Origin: Rhinopomastus cyanomelas
Taxonomy: Eukaryota; Chordata; Aves; Bucerotiformes; Rhinopomastidae
DNA: 64,000 bases
Direction: 5' to 3'
Assembly (NCBI GenBank): GCA_013400115.1
Contig: VXBP01005607.1
Location: forward strand, 357,839-421,838
The position numbers and the translations under genes are program-made. The notes under the pieces are model-generated. The model was not told the origin of the DNA. It made no database searches and was given only the letters and a program-made list of their open reading frames with translations. Position 1 is the stretch's first letter. Every line of letters begins with the position of its first letter. Shown here piece after piece: positions 23,006 through 33,719 of this stretch.

Positions 23006-24135
23006 ACAGTTCAGGTATCCCAAGCCCCAACACACGCGTGGGGAGAAGAAACTAAGCTGTAGGGAAAGGCACCCTGTAAAGCAAAGAGGGAACTGTGGTT
23101 TTTCCACCCTCAACACGCTCAGCAGACGAGCTTTAGGATCAGCAGTTGTTTTGGTTTTGAGCTTGAGAGTACATATTCCCAATAACTAAGGGAATCTTGA
23201 GGTCTAAGGCAATAGTGTGATGCTTTAAATGTCTACAGAAAGAGTCCTTAACAGAGACCAGAGAAAACCTACCGTTTTCAACAGACCCAGGCAGTCCAGA
23301 AAACCTTAAATTTAAACAATTACTCCAAATCTGATAGCTTAACAAAGCTTAAACCACAAACCTAAGGAGATCAAAGTGAAAAATAAACTGAATTTTGTCC
23401 TTTTCCACACCTTTGGTCTAAAATAAGCAAAAACACTAAGGCTGAGCTTTAAGTTTTGTGCCAATTTTTTCTGCTCCCCAAAAAACCCTTTAATTTAACG
23501 CTTCCACATTTTAAATTAATCAGAACTTTTCGACAATTTCAGTCTGGAAAAGATGAGGTATAGAGAGTTCCATGGAATAACCCCGCAGGGCTTTTTTGTT
23601 TTGGTTTTGGTTATGCAACCAACGTTGCCCGAGGCATTTATTTCAGAGTTTGGAGGAGGGGAGTGTGGTTTTAAATTGTCCCTCCTTGTCTATACATTAC
23701 TCATTCCCTCTCTCCTCACGGGCAGAGGCTTGGGTAACAAAGCAAAAACATCCACCTCGAAGGGAGCTGCGAGCTAACCACAGGCTGAAACAACAGCACC
23801 TCTCCTCTTCAATCCTGTTTTGTTCTTTGCTAGCCCACAGTCTTGGGGTTTCATTAGTTGTCCATGCTGTAGGGACTAAAATAGGGGCGATAAAACCCCT
23901 GAAGTTACAGATGCCAAAAGAATTACTGTAAATGCAGAGGCAGTAAAAGTCGAACCAAATGGTTTCAGATTAACAAATATGTCTGCAGCTTGCTACTACT
24001 GATAGCATAACAGTTACTCTAACTATATAATTATTTTTCCCTGGTTTTAAAAGGTTTAGTCTTTGAATTAGCACAGTCCATGCATTCAGCCTACAAAAAC
24101 ATGTCTGTCCAGATTGAGGATATATTCTGCACACT

Positions 24136-24182
24136 TGTGGACAAGATGTTGGCTTCATTTTACAACCAACATCTTGTCCACA
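24136..24182. repeat. 17-bp perfect inverted repeat with 13-nt loop
   Basis: TGTGGACAAGATGTTGG at 24136-24152 is exactly reverse-complementary to CCAACATCTTGTCCACA at 24166-24182. Pairing stops at both ends, so this is a compact hairpin rather than a longer foldback transposon. It could arise from a templated repair event. A microRNA precursor would need a longer stem. Confidence 0.8.
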
Positions 24183-24659
24183 TCAGGGGAGCGTTCTCAC
24201 ACAGACATGCATACCATGTGGGCTACCTGCTGAGTTTTGGCAAGCTTGGCAGGCTGCAGAACATAAAGGCTAGGCAGTTGTAGTGGAAAAAACCTTCATG
24301 GGAATTTTTTTTTTACGTTGTGAAAAAAGAAAAAGGGGAAAAAAAGGCAAACTGTTTCCCAATGAACCACACTGTGAGCTGGCATAAGGAAGATAAGGGC
24401 AGGAAATTGGATGTAAAACTTGTGCATAGGTCCTTTAACAGCGAAGGCACTCTGCAAGTGGCTGGTGTGACATTCACGTTGCTTTTCTACAATTCAGCCA
24501 CTTTTTTTCTTTTTAATTAGCCATATGGAAAGTTGAAAGACTTGTGAACTTACAGCATCGCTCCCACATGTCGAGCTTAATTTCTGAGAGGTTTTACTCA
24601 ATCTTGTGTCTTTAATTTATTTTTATACTCACATTTATACACCGTTAGACCAAACAACA

Positions 24660-24735
24660 CACGTCGAGCAAGATACACCTCACGCTACGAGCGTAGCCGA
24701 GTGTGACTTAGTTCTTACATAAAAGGCGCTAAAGC
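24660..24735. other. Small cluster of intact CpGs
   Basis: About eight CpGs in 75 bp (in ACACGTCGAGC, CACGCTACGAGCGTAGCCG and GGCGCTAAAGCG) within AT-rich intron. The 14-mer GCTACGAGCGTAGC is a near-palindrome. Retained CpGs suggest low germline methylation or constraint, but nothing identifies a function. Confidence 0.4.
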
Positions 24736-25372
24736 GTTTCAGATTAGGAAATGAAGCACACCCTGCAAGAAGCGATGTTTTTGTGTTCCACCTCGGTATG
24801 TTTGACAAATGTTAGTTCAGCAAACTATTCTTAGTTCTCTAGTGTGATCTAGGAGGCAAAGCAGAGTAAAAATGATTGAAGCTACAAACCCAGCAACAGC
24901 CGAGCGCAAAAAATGCAACAGCACCACCTAAGGCCCGTCTGAGACGGCCCAGAAAGTCACCCAAGACGTTCACGGATTCCTCACTCCTATTTATACAGCT
25001 GTAACATCCATTATAGTTCCTCAGGACTTGAGTGTTGGCCAACCAAACCCTGATACATACTTACTCGTAGTCAGATTTCCATACAGCTCACAGGGCTGCG
25101 TGAATCAAAGGGCGTGGGTTCAAGTGCTAAATACATTTAGACGTCTGATTTTTCCACTCTGAAATGACGTGATATTGTATTTCATGGGCAAGAGATCTTT
25201 TTTTAAAGCATTTTAAACTATTGTGACAAATCATCCAGACCAATCGCTGCTGCTGAAGCTTCAGAGCACACAAATGCTGCTAAATACAGATTTTCTGTTT
25301 TCTAAAGTAATTTAAGTATCAAGGTGACTACAACTCTTACAGAACTTTCTTCCAGTTTCCAACCTCAAGTAG

Positions 25373-25478
25373 ATCACAGAACATTAGGGATTGGAACCCC
25401 CCCGCCACAGCAGGATCACCTGGATCCAGTCATATAGGAACATGTCCAGGCAGGTCTTAAAACATCTCCACAGAAGGT
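25373..25478 (-). mobile_element. CR1 LINE 3' fragment with small tail deletion
   Basis: TCACAGAACATTAGGGATTGG jumps straight to CCCCCCCGCCACAGCAGG, losing about 30 bp of the usual block, then runs to TCTTAAAACATCTCCACAG. Dominant subgroup. Confidence 0.88.
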
Positions 25479-27360
25479 GAAGGAGGAACAAATTTATGAC
25501 CACTTGTTCTGCTAGCAACATGATTCTTTACTTTGGGTAGTTCCCTTCTCTGCTCATTTACTCTTTGTACGACATCGATTAAAACAAAGCTCTTCCGTCC
25601 TAGCCTTGGGTAGCCTCTCGAGGAGATCTAACCTTTTCTTACACATGACTTCATTCCCTTCACTATACCTTGCCACCTTACACTGCATCCCAAATGCATC
25701 CCAGCGATCACCTGGGATCGGCGCTTGTCTCACCTTACTTCCAGTGGAAATAACTTCTCCAATACATCACATTTGCTCTTTTACGACTTGCACATTTACA
25801 TCAGTTGCTCTATTGTGGGGCAACAGAACAGTGTCCAAGTAACAGGATTAAAGTCTGTTCCTAGTGAGAACACAAGCATGCTTGAGTCACTTCGTATTTT
25901 ATTCTCCTATTATTCTGTAAGGAATGGATTTGTCATAAAATATGGTAACATTTAAGTTTAAGATTTCATCAGTTCATCAGTGCAAGACCACTACAAAAGA
26001 CACACAAATGTTATCTGTTCCTCTGACCTCTTCCTTTCCTTGTCTGTAAACTCACACGGCTCTACCAAAACTTTTCTGACAAACATGCACGGAAGTGACG
26101 TAACCGCTTTCAGGGAATTCTGCCAGTGGCAGGCTGTATTATTAATAGATAATCACAATTCAAAGGGAGGTTGATAGCACATCTTCTGCCAATATTTGTA
26201 CTGGAGATCTGTGCACACCATTGCCACGGCCACTGGGAACAGAAAAAAGCTCTAGGAGCTGTGTGGAGGGGGAGAGAGAGGTCCCTAAATACACGTCCAG
26301 ACGACAGACGTTTAGATCAAGCAACCCAACTCTAACATGCTCCTGGCACATCTCTGCCTGTCTCCCAACCTGACAGATACCCATCCAGGCAACAGCAGCC
26401 CAGAGGTTCTGCTGGGCGCAGAGCTACCAGGCTCGCAGGGAGTGGACTCCCTTCTTTTTCCCACTTTATTCCAGGCACAACTCCAGCCACTGTCCCTTGT
26501 ACTTAGACTATGAAAGGAGCTATTTGAAACCAAATTCCTAAATAATGCCCTCTGAGCAGATGTGATCCCCAACCTGCCAGCAAAAACAACCCCTTCACTG
26601 TGCAGAATTTATGCTTGCATCTTCCCAGGACTTGTTTGTTATTAGCACAAGATTAACAATACGTGAACAATGTTAATTCAAGAACGAGTCAAAACTTGGG
26701 CAGGGTAGACTGTTGGGCCATTAAAAGCTGTTTCTGAAGTCAGTAGTTCTCAGTACGATGGCAACAGTAATAAACTACTGATGTGCTGTGGTCAACACAG
26801 GGCTTTGCTCTCCCTGTTGGCCTCACTTTTAGCTTTAGGGTTCTGTGGCCAAACCATGAGTCTCATGCACTGTGCATTAGTCCCACAAGTAGGAAGCTGA
26901 ATGCTATTGTGATAAGCACTTCTGCTCCTGCAAGTCAAGTAGCAAGTCCCTTCATTACCTAGAAATAAATAATAAACAATAATAATAATAAATAATTATT
27001 GGTTAAGATTGTTTTAATAAGCTTTCTACAAATACAGAAGAGCCAGTGGCATAGAAGTTTTATTTCAAGTGCCTGTCGCAACAAGGACCTGGGTGACAAC
27101 ACAAAAGATTTAAGTGCTTTGTTCTCCACAAACAAGGTCCTTCATTATGGATGCATCTACCAAAACGCATCACTTTCATGACTTCTGGGGGAAACACTTT
27201 CCAACTGCACTGCACAGTCAATACTGAGGAACTGTGCAATTTCTGATCCAGCAGCTCTGTCCTCACACAGTAACACAACCACATCCCTTGTTCTCCTAAG
27301 ACAAAGGAAGAGCATCTCTCTTTAAAAAAAGAGTCATGCATATCCATTTAGAAGACAGGC
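25479..27360. other. Intronic DNA without genes; one AT microsatellite
   Basis: Unique-looking sequence. The only structured element is the (TAA)-rich tract at 26963-27000. Open frames here lack any recognisable protein family. Confidence 0.45.
26963..27000. repeat. TAA-rich microsatellite
   Basis: Imperfect AAT/TAA repeats (AATAAATAATAAACAATAAT and onward to AATAATTATT), a likely length-variable simple repeat. Confidence 0.8.
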
Positions 27361-27536
27361 TACAGAGCACTGGAACAGGCTGCCCAAGGAGTGTGTGGAG
27401 TCTGCTTCTCTGGAGACAGTTAAAACCCACCCGGAGGTGTTCCTGTCCGACTTGGTCTAGATGGTCCTGCTCTGGCAGGGATTGGACTGGATGATCTTTT
27501 GAGGTCCCTTCCAATCCCTAATGTACTGTAATTCTG
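27361..27536 (+). mobile_element. CR1 LINE 3' fragment
   Basis: TACAGAGCACTGGAACAGGC through GACTTGGTCTAGATGGTCC and GATTGGACTGGATGATC to the tail CCCTAATGTACTGTAATTCTG. Intact 3' end, dominant subgroup, 5' truncated. Confidence 0.92.
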
Positions 27537-27650
27537 TATTGCTAAAGGTGTAAGAGGCGCCTCACTGGGAGACTACATTTGGCATCTCTTTACATTCATT
27601 TTTGAATACAACAAGCATCTATTAATTAATTTCCTCAAGAAAACAGACTA

Positions 27651-27689
27651 TGTTTTCATAGAAAGACAAATGTTTTCATAGAAGACAAA
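27651..27689. repeat. Two-copy tandem duplication (20/19 bp)
   Basis: TGTTTTCATAGAAAGACAAA at 27651-27670 is followed directly by TGTTTTCATAGAAGACAAA at 27671-27689, one A shorter. It is a slippage-type duplication. Confidence 0.8.
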
Positions 27690-28079
27690 TGATGTCTTCT
27701 CATTTGGTTTTGTACCCTTAAAGAGTTGTAGGTGAATACAGAAATGCTGGATCCTTAACACACTGGTGGCTAAACGGCTTTCAAAAACATTTTTCAAAGT
27801 TGCATATTTTAATAAATGGATTGCTGTAATGAAATGAAAGTGCCATAAACTGTCCATGTGTGAATCAACAACAAAAGCCACATTAAATTAAAAGTGCAGT
27901 ATCTTACTAATGCTAACAAATTAGGCCTGCCTTCTGAACAGAGTATTTCTTTACCATGTCAAATTATTGTGGTGGTGATAGGAATGGAACAGTCATGCTA
28001 AATCAGCTTTTCAGAATTAGTAGTTCTTTGCTATCAATTAGGAAATACATTTAAAATTTAAACAGATACTGAGTACGGA

Positions 28080-28420
28080 CTCTCCTGCACAGCACTATCT
28101 TCTTTAATAAATCAGCTAATTTTAAAGGCATGATCTTTTTGCCAATATTACGTGAAATTAGCATGGTAAATATTGAAATAAAGTGTTTCTTAAGTGCTAC
28201 TTAGCCTAATTTTTTTGCAAGGCCGCACTTAATCTTTATTCTTCCATAATCAGTATTTATTGTGTGACCCTGACAGCTCGCTACTGCTGTGATAAATTAT
28301 CTGCCTGAAGTCAGATTAAAAATGCAACCCTGAATCCTAATTATCTCGGCAGATCCGCTTAGTAATAGCATTTCTTGTCAATTCTGGAATCACAGCATGG
28401 GTGTCAACTGCAACGAACGC
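28080..28420. promoter_or_regulatory. Candidate conserved noncoding element
   Basis: Repeat-free, with homeodomain-like words (GTGATAAATTATCTG, CTAATTATCTC, TTAGCATGGTAAATATTG) and GATA-like GATAAATTATC. The texture resembles deeply conserved developmental enhancers. Conservation was not testable. Confidence 0.3.
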
Positions 28421-28599
28421 CCAGGCCCCTCTCTGAAGCAGGCTCCCCAGAACGCAGTCTTATCTGCCATATGTAAATCTCAGATGCTCTGTACCCTCGG
28501 TGACCTTTTATTAGCAAACTGACAAAATGATAAAGCTAGTCACGGGAAAGCTCCCACTACCAGACAATTACCCACTACAGTTCTAGTCTGTGGGAGACC

Positions 28600-28850
28600 A
28601 ACAAGATGCTGTTAATTGTGATGCATTTTATTGACTTCCCCTCTTAACGGACCCTACAGGTCAGCCAAACTGATAGGGCCAGGCATTTATTTCAGAAGGG
28701 GATAGCAATGTAATTTTGACCCATAGGAGGAGAGTTTCTATCTTTTGCTTTTTCCTCCTCAGCGTGATGCCTGTCATTTGTTTGTAAAAAGACTCATGAA
28801 ATAATTTATATACTTTTTAAACAGACATATAAAAAACACCATTGTGGGGA
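28600..28850. promoter_or_regulatory. Candidate noncoding element with forkhead- and SOX-like words
   Basis: Contains CTGTTAATTGTGATGC, TTTATTGACTT, the forkhead-like TTTGTTTGTAAAAAG and the SOX-like ACCATTGTGG. No repeats. This is weak, word-based evidence. Confidence 0.25.
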
Positions 28851-31058
28851 AAGAATGATTTGCTTCAAGAACTTATGAAAGCTGAGATACTCTCATTCAG
28901 AGAGCATCAATTAGATTGAAACCATACAGAACATCCTCTCATTGCCTCACCATACTGTAAATGTTAACCAGAACTGAAACTCTTCAGGTGGGAACTGGAT
29001 TTAGACTCCAGGGCTTCCACTCTTGGCAATGTATTGAGGCAGACAAAAAGAATACACGTACGTATGGACCCAAAGCATGACAACTAAATAACCCTTTCAC
29101 CCACAAAGATTAGCAGACAGGATTAAGGATTCTGCAAAGCCCGTGCGTACAGGTAATGCAGCTCAGTTTCCAGAACCACCCTGCAAATTCATGATGTCTT
29201 ACAGTGCCTCCATTAAAATGTTATACACACATGAGAGAGAGAAACAAGCTGAAAATTGTTGGTTACAGTTCAATCTTCCTGCTTTTTTCAGAGCTTTCCA
29301 GGGACCTCTACACCAGGATGTCATCCAAATTTACAACACACCCCCAGATGTTGCACTAGAGATTTTAAATTGGAAAAGTCTGCTCTGCTTTTGGCGCTAG
29401 TTGCTCCATTCCGGCTACCTTCTGGCTGTCTGCAGTTGATAAAAGCATCAGGCACTGCAGGATGCAGTATCAGTCAAACCCCTGTCATTTAAGAAGCTGA
29501 CTGCGATACAGTTTACTTCTGAGAGCAGAACTTGGCCTCTAAAATGACTGAGGATTTTCACAGTTGCACGCAAGGAGATACTTGGACAGCGTACACTTAG
29601 CCACAATTCTTCCAGCCCTGTTACCAAGGATATGGCTGTTTAAACAGTGTGAGAATGAACAAAACTGTGATGATGTCTTGCACATTGGGAAGATATTCTT
29701 ATGTGATTCTGACAACCGGCACTCCCATGTCATCGGCTCCTGCAAAAGAGGTGTGTGCTCCACTGAAAACAGACAAGTCGGGAGAGAAATGTTCTGGCTC
29801 AAGCATTTCAGTCTCTGCATTTGTTCCTCTGAAGTGGATATAATTCATATTTTCTTGAAGAAAGTAAAAGACTAATGAATTCTCTGGACTGATTTCAAAG
29901 TGAGTGATACATGTTGTAAACTATGATGCATTTTCCGTCCATAAAGAGAAGAAAAGCAAGAGTAAAAGAAAGCTTACAGGGCACATAAGAAACCTGTGAA
30001 CCACATGAGGAAGAACAGGAAGTTGGACACTGACGAAGATGTGGGCTGAGGAAAACCCCCTGACACATAAGAAAAGCCTTTTGCTGTGTTTTTGTCCACA
30101 GCCATACTTGTGACACTGCGTCCAAGGGAGTTCTCTTCAATACAACTGCATTCTCTGCCAGCATTATTCTTTCACTGATCAGCCCTGACCCTACTGGACA
30201 CCTACAGAACCATCGACTGCAGGATTAAAGACCATCGCAGACTGACAGCCAACATTCATACTCAAGAATCAAATCTAAAACACTGCCCAGTCTCGCACAC
30301 CATTTTATAGGTTAAGTTTCTCCCTCAGTTAAATGATTCCAAATGCTGAGATATATATGAAAAACTTGTGAAGGTTGTGTCAGTTTATAAATCAAGAAGA
30401 TGGAACAGATTCAAATGCCTGTATCAAGTTCCATAACATTCTTCCAATAACATATCTTCTGAAGCAGTCCCACAGCAGAGAGGAATATGTGGTTCAGGCA
30501 TGATGGTTCTCTGCAGTGAAACAAGGAGATTGCAATCCCAGCTGCAAATGGAATGAAATAACTCCAAAAATCTTGAGAAAAATATAAAAAAGCTTTGGAA
30601 GAAGATATTTCAACACAGTATTATTTCTTCTTTCAGAAGTGAGTTGAGTGAGTGTCACAACCCGATCTTTGTGCCAACAGCACGTCAAATTGCTAGAGCA
30701 AATATTTGAATCAAGTGTTTCCTGCATTCTACACTGCTTCTTTTCTTTCAGGCTGCATTTAACCTTCAGCGATCATCTTTTAAGAGTAATCTTTGTTTCC
30801 TATAAAGAAAATGGTCTTGATTGCTCTTTAATGGTTGTCTAATTGCCTCTTTTGCTGAACTGTTTTCAGTAGACACGTGCAAGCACAACCATCCCATTTG
30901 AAACACGAAGCTGAACACAGACTGGAAGATTCAGACCATTAAACCTTTTGACTTAAAACCAGCACTTCCCTTTGTTCTTTGGACGCTGAACTAGTTACAG
31001 TGGTAATACACAGAATGTTCGTGTACTCCAGTACAGCTGAGCCTGGAATATCACACAG
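28851..31058. other. Intronic DNA without genes
   Basis: No CR1 and no coding signal. Open frames of 60-103 codons around 29140-30160 overlap on both strands and look random. Confidence 0.45.
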
Positions 31059-31130
31059 AATCACAGAACATCAGGGACTGGAAGGGACCTCGAAAGATCA
31101 TCTAGTCCAATCCCCCTGCCAGAGCAGGGC
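31059..31130 (-). mobile_element. CR1 LINE 3' tail fragment (72 bp)
   Basis: AATCACAGAACATCAGGGACT then GGAAGGGACCTCGAAAG and ATCATCTAGTCCAATCCCCC. Clean 3' terminus, extreme 5' truncation, dominant subgroup. Confidence 0.92.
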
Positions 31131-32660
31131 AAGTTCAGCATCAAAGATCAGACATACTAGACATACTATGTTATTCCCTTTTCTCTTGTGCTTATACCCA
31201 TTCAAGAGGACTAATGAAAAGGCTCTTGATTCTCATCCACACACAGCGAAGAGAAGAATTTGTGCAGCAAACTGTAGCTGTGTCTATTAAAACTGTTCTA
31301 CTGTCAGGCTACGCTCTCAAATCAGGTTCCAACTTGTCCTCTTTAAATATGAGATTACTTTAACCGTGTTTGGCATCCAGAAGTGCAGATCTGTCCAGAA
31401 AATACCATGCTGTTCCCCTTGCTGCTCGATTTATTTTTCATATACAATATCCTGCACACATCCAGCATGGTTTGTATTTCACATAATGCATCTCAGGCAA
31501 CAAAATCTGCAGAGTTGGCTCTGCAGGAGGGATTCTTCATTTAGTCTTCAACCCTATTAGCACAGCTCCACTGGCTCTCTAATATTGAATCTCTGCTCCT
31601 ACATGAGAAGCAGAGAAGGGAAGGGGATTCCTCAGCTGCAGAAGAGGAAAGCAAAAGAGATGGCACTGAAGAAAGGCAGTCCCTTCAGCCTGACTGCTTC
31701 CTTTCCCATCAGTAGCACCAGCACATATACAAAACCTTGCCTTTGACCCGACTCCTCCCATGCCACTCAAATACCACACACCCTCGCTTGTAGCCTGTGG
31801 ATCTGGTGCGTAGCATCACGCTCCTGCCACGGGATGGAGTGGCTACATACCAGAAAAAGAAAAGAGAAAAAATAAGGGGGGTTTATAGCAAAATGCTGAC
31901 TTTAAGTTCACATGCCTGGAAGAATGCTTGGCCCTTAATCCTTTGTGGTTATTAAAACTATTAGCGATAGACAATGTTAAGATTAGCAGTTGCATCTGTC
32001 ATTAAGATAAATGGCACTGAAGACATCCTTACAAGAGACCCTCAGATACTTGACCCAAATTGAAATTCCTCATGCAAACTGTGGATAGCCAGCAAATAAA
32101 TATTTGGTGGCTGATAATCCAGCTTCTGGTGTCTCAGCCAGCCAAACACAACAGACAACTAGTCGTCTATACAGGCCTGAGCTACTACAGATCATCACAA
32201 CAATGCTCTTAGGAAACGCAACCTCCTAGCAAAGCACTGGTGGTGGAACAGAGGCATCTTAGTCCTCCAAAAGTGACTTCACAAAAATCAACCAAACTGC
32301 AGCTGGGCAGCAGCAATCTCCAGGTCTCACACACAGTCTTTATGACTGACTGCCGAGTACAGGACACCACCTTGAAGAGGGCACTGGATTTCTCCCACTG
32401 CCTGCCTGTGAAGCCACAGCTTTCTTTTGCAGCGTTCTGCCCTCTGCAGCATTTTGTCTGAGATCAGGGGAAAGCCAAAGCCGGTGGGAATCTCTACACG
32501 GCATGGCCAGAACTTGCATACTCTTAATAAATCTTGAGCACTTTCACATGGTCCTAACCTTGGTTTCCACTGAAGGGCGAGCTTTCTTCTAAAAGACACT
32601 TACCAACACCTCCCCACCACCACCCTGGTTTCTCAGCAGGTCTCTCAGGTGGCAAAAGCC
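31131..32660. other. Intronic DNA without genes
   Basis: Unique-looking sequence. No supportable repeats, RNA genes or coding regions. Confidence 0.45.
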
Positions 32661-32895
32661 ACTGCAAAGTCTTGTACCTGGGACAGAACAACCCCGACCT
32701 GAGGTACAGGATGAGAACTAACTGGATGAAAAGCAACACTTCAGAAAAGCACCTGTCAAAGGAGCAGAAGAAGGGGCCAGCAGTGCACCATGGCAGCAGT
32801 GAAGGCAGGTCACAGTCTGTGCTGCACTTGGTGTGATGGCAGCGAGCAGGTTGGGTGAAGCCATTATTCCCCTATGTGAAGCACTCGTGAGGATA
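32661..32895 (+). mobile_element. Old CR1 LINE ORF2 fragment
   Basis: TGCAAAGTCTTGTACCTGGG, ACAGAACAACCCCGACC, GCCAGCAGTGCACCATGG, then ATTATTCCCCTATGTGAAGC and ACTCGTGAGG follow the order of CR1 ORF2 downstream of the RT core. It is heavily diverged with indels and has no 3' end. Similarity may extend weakly beyond 32895. Confidence 0.65.
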
Positions 32896-33537
32896 GATCA
32901 GGAAGAATATATCCACTTCTGCAACCCCATCCAACAAGGAAAGTGGTTAAAGTGAGCTAGTTCAGCAAGGAAACACCAAGGTGGTCAAGGACCACACAAA
33001 AATTGCTGAGCAAGCCGGCTTTGCTTAGCTAGGACACTGAACCAGGCTTTCTTCAGGGTGTGTGCACATCAAAAGGGCAGAAATCAACGGAGAGAAGCTT
33101 TAGCACAGAAAAATTCAGTTTTTATATAAAAGAAAGATGGATTCACAAGTGCACCTTGGTATTGGAAAAGGCTGCCCAAAGACCTCAATCAACCTCATCT
33201 CACTTTCCAACCTAAATTATACAGAGTCTAAAAGATTACATATATGAGAAGGATATTCCTCCTTTTCTAGGGGAAAAAGACATTGGTTTAGCATCTCCCT
33301 TTCAATACCAACATTTATTTACAGATTCAGTACTGGATCTCCTCTTAAAATGAAGCTGTTTAAACTCAAGCACCTGAAATACAGATTGGTGATGAAAGGA
33401 CGGTCCTAGAAAACCTACTTTAGAATTTCCACTTCTTCACTACGTCAGGAGCCACAGCTTCCTGCTAAAATCTGGGTATTAGGATTACCCAGGCCTTATA
33501 AATTGCTTTATCAAAACAGAGCTTCTCTTTGATGCTG

Positions 33538-33719
33538 AATCACAGAATCATTCAGGTTGGAAAAGACCTTTGGGATGGTTGAGTCCAACCATCAGCCCCA
33601 CTTTACAAGTCCACTCCTAAACTATACCCCCCCCAACACTACAGCTAAGCGCCTTTTAAACACATCCAGAGATGGTGACTCAACCACCACCCCGGGCAGC
33701 CCATTCCAGGGCCAGCTGA
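33538..33719 (-). mobile_element. CR1 LINE 3' fragment, different subfamily
   Basis: AATCACAGAATCATTCAGG, TTGGAAAAGACCTTTGGGAT, GAGTCCAACCATCAGCCC, then TTTTAAACACATCCAGAGATGG and GGGCAGCCCATTCCAGGGCC. It has the GGAAAAGACC signature also seen at 47611-47935, unlike the dominant group. Intact 3' end. Confidence 0.87.

Larger units (their letters stand above)
23006..25372. other. Intronic DNA without genes, two local oddities
   Basis: No coding or CR1 content seen. It contains the long inverted repeat at 24136-24182 and a cluster of intact CpGs at about 24660-24735, described separately. Confidence 0.45.

Noticed and set aside
24136..24182. MicroRNA precursor
   Set aside because: The stem is only 17 bp and pairing does not continue outward, so it is too short for a typical precursor hairpin.
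26963..27000. CRISPR-like or other regularly spaced array
   Set aside because: It is a plain TAA-type microsatellite; no regularly spaced repeats exist anywhere in the window.
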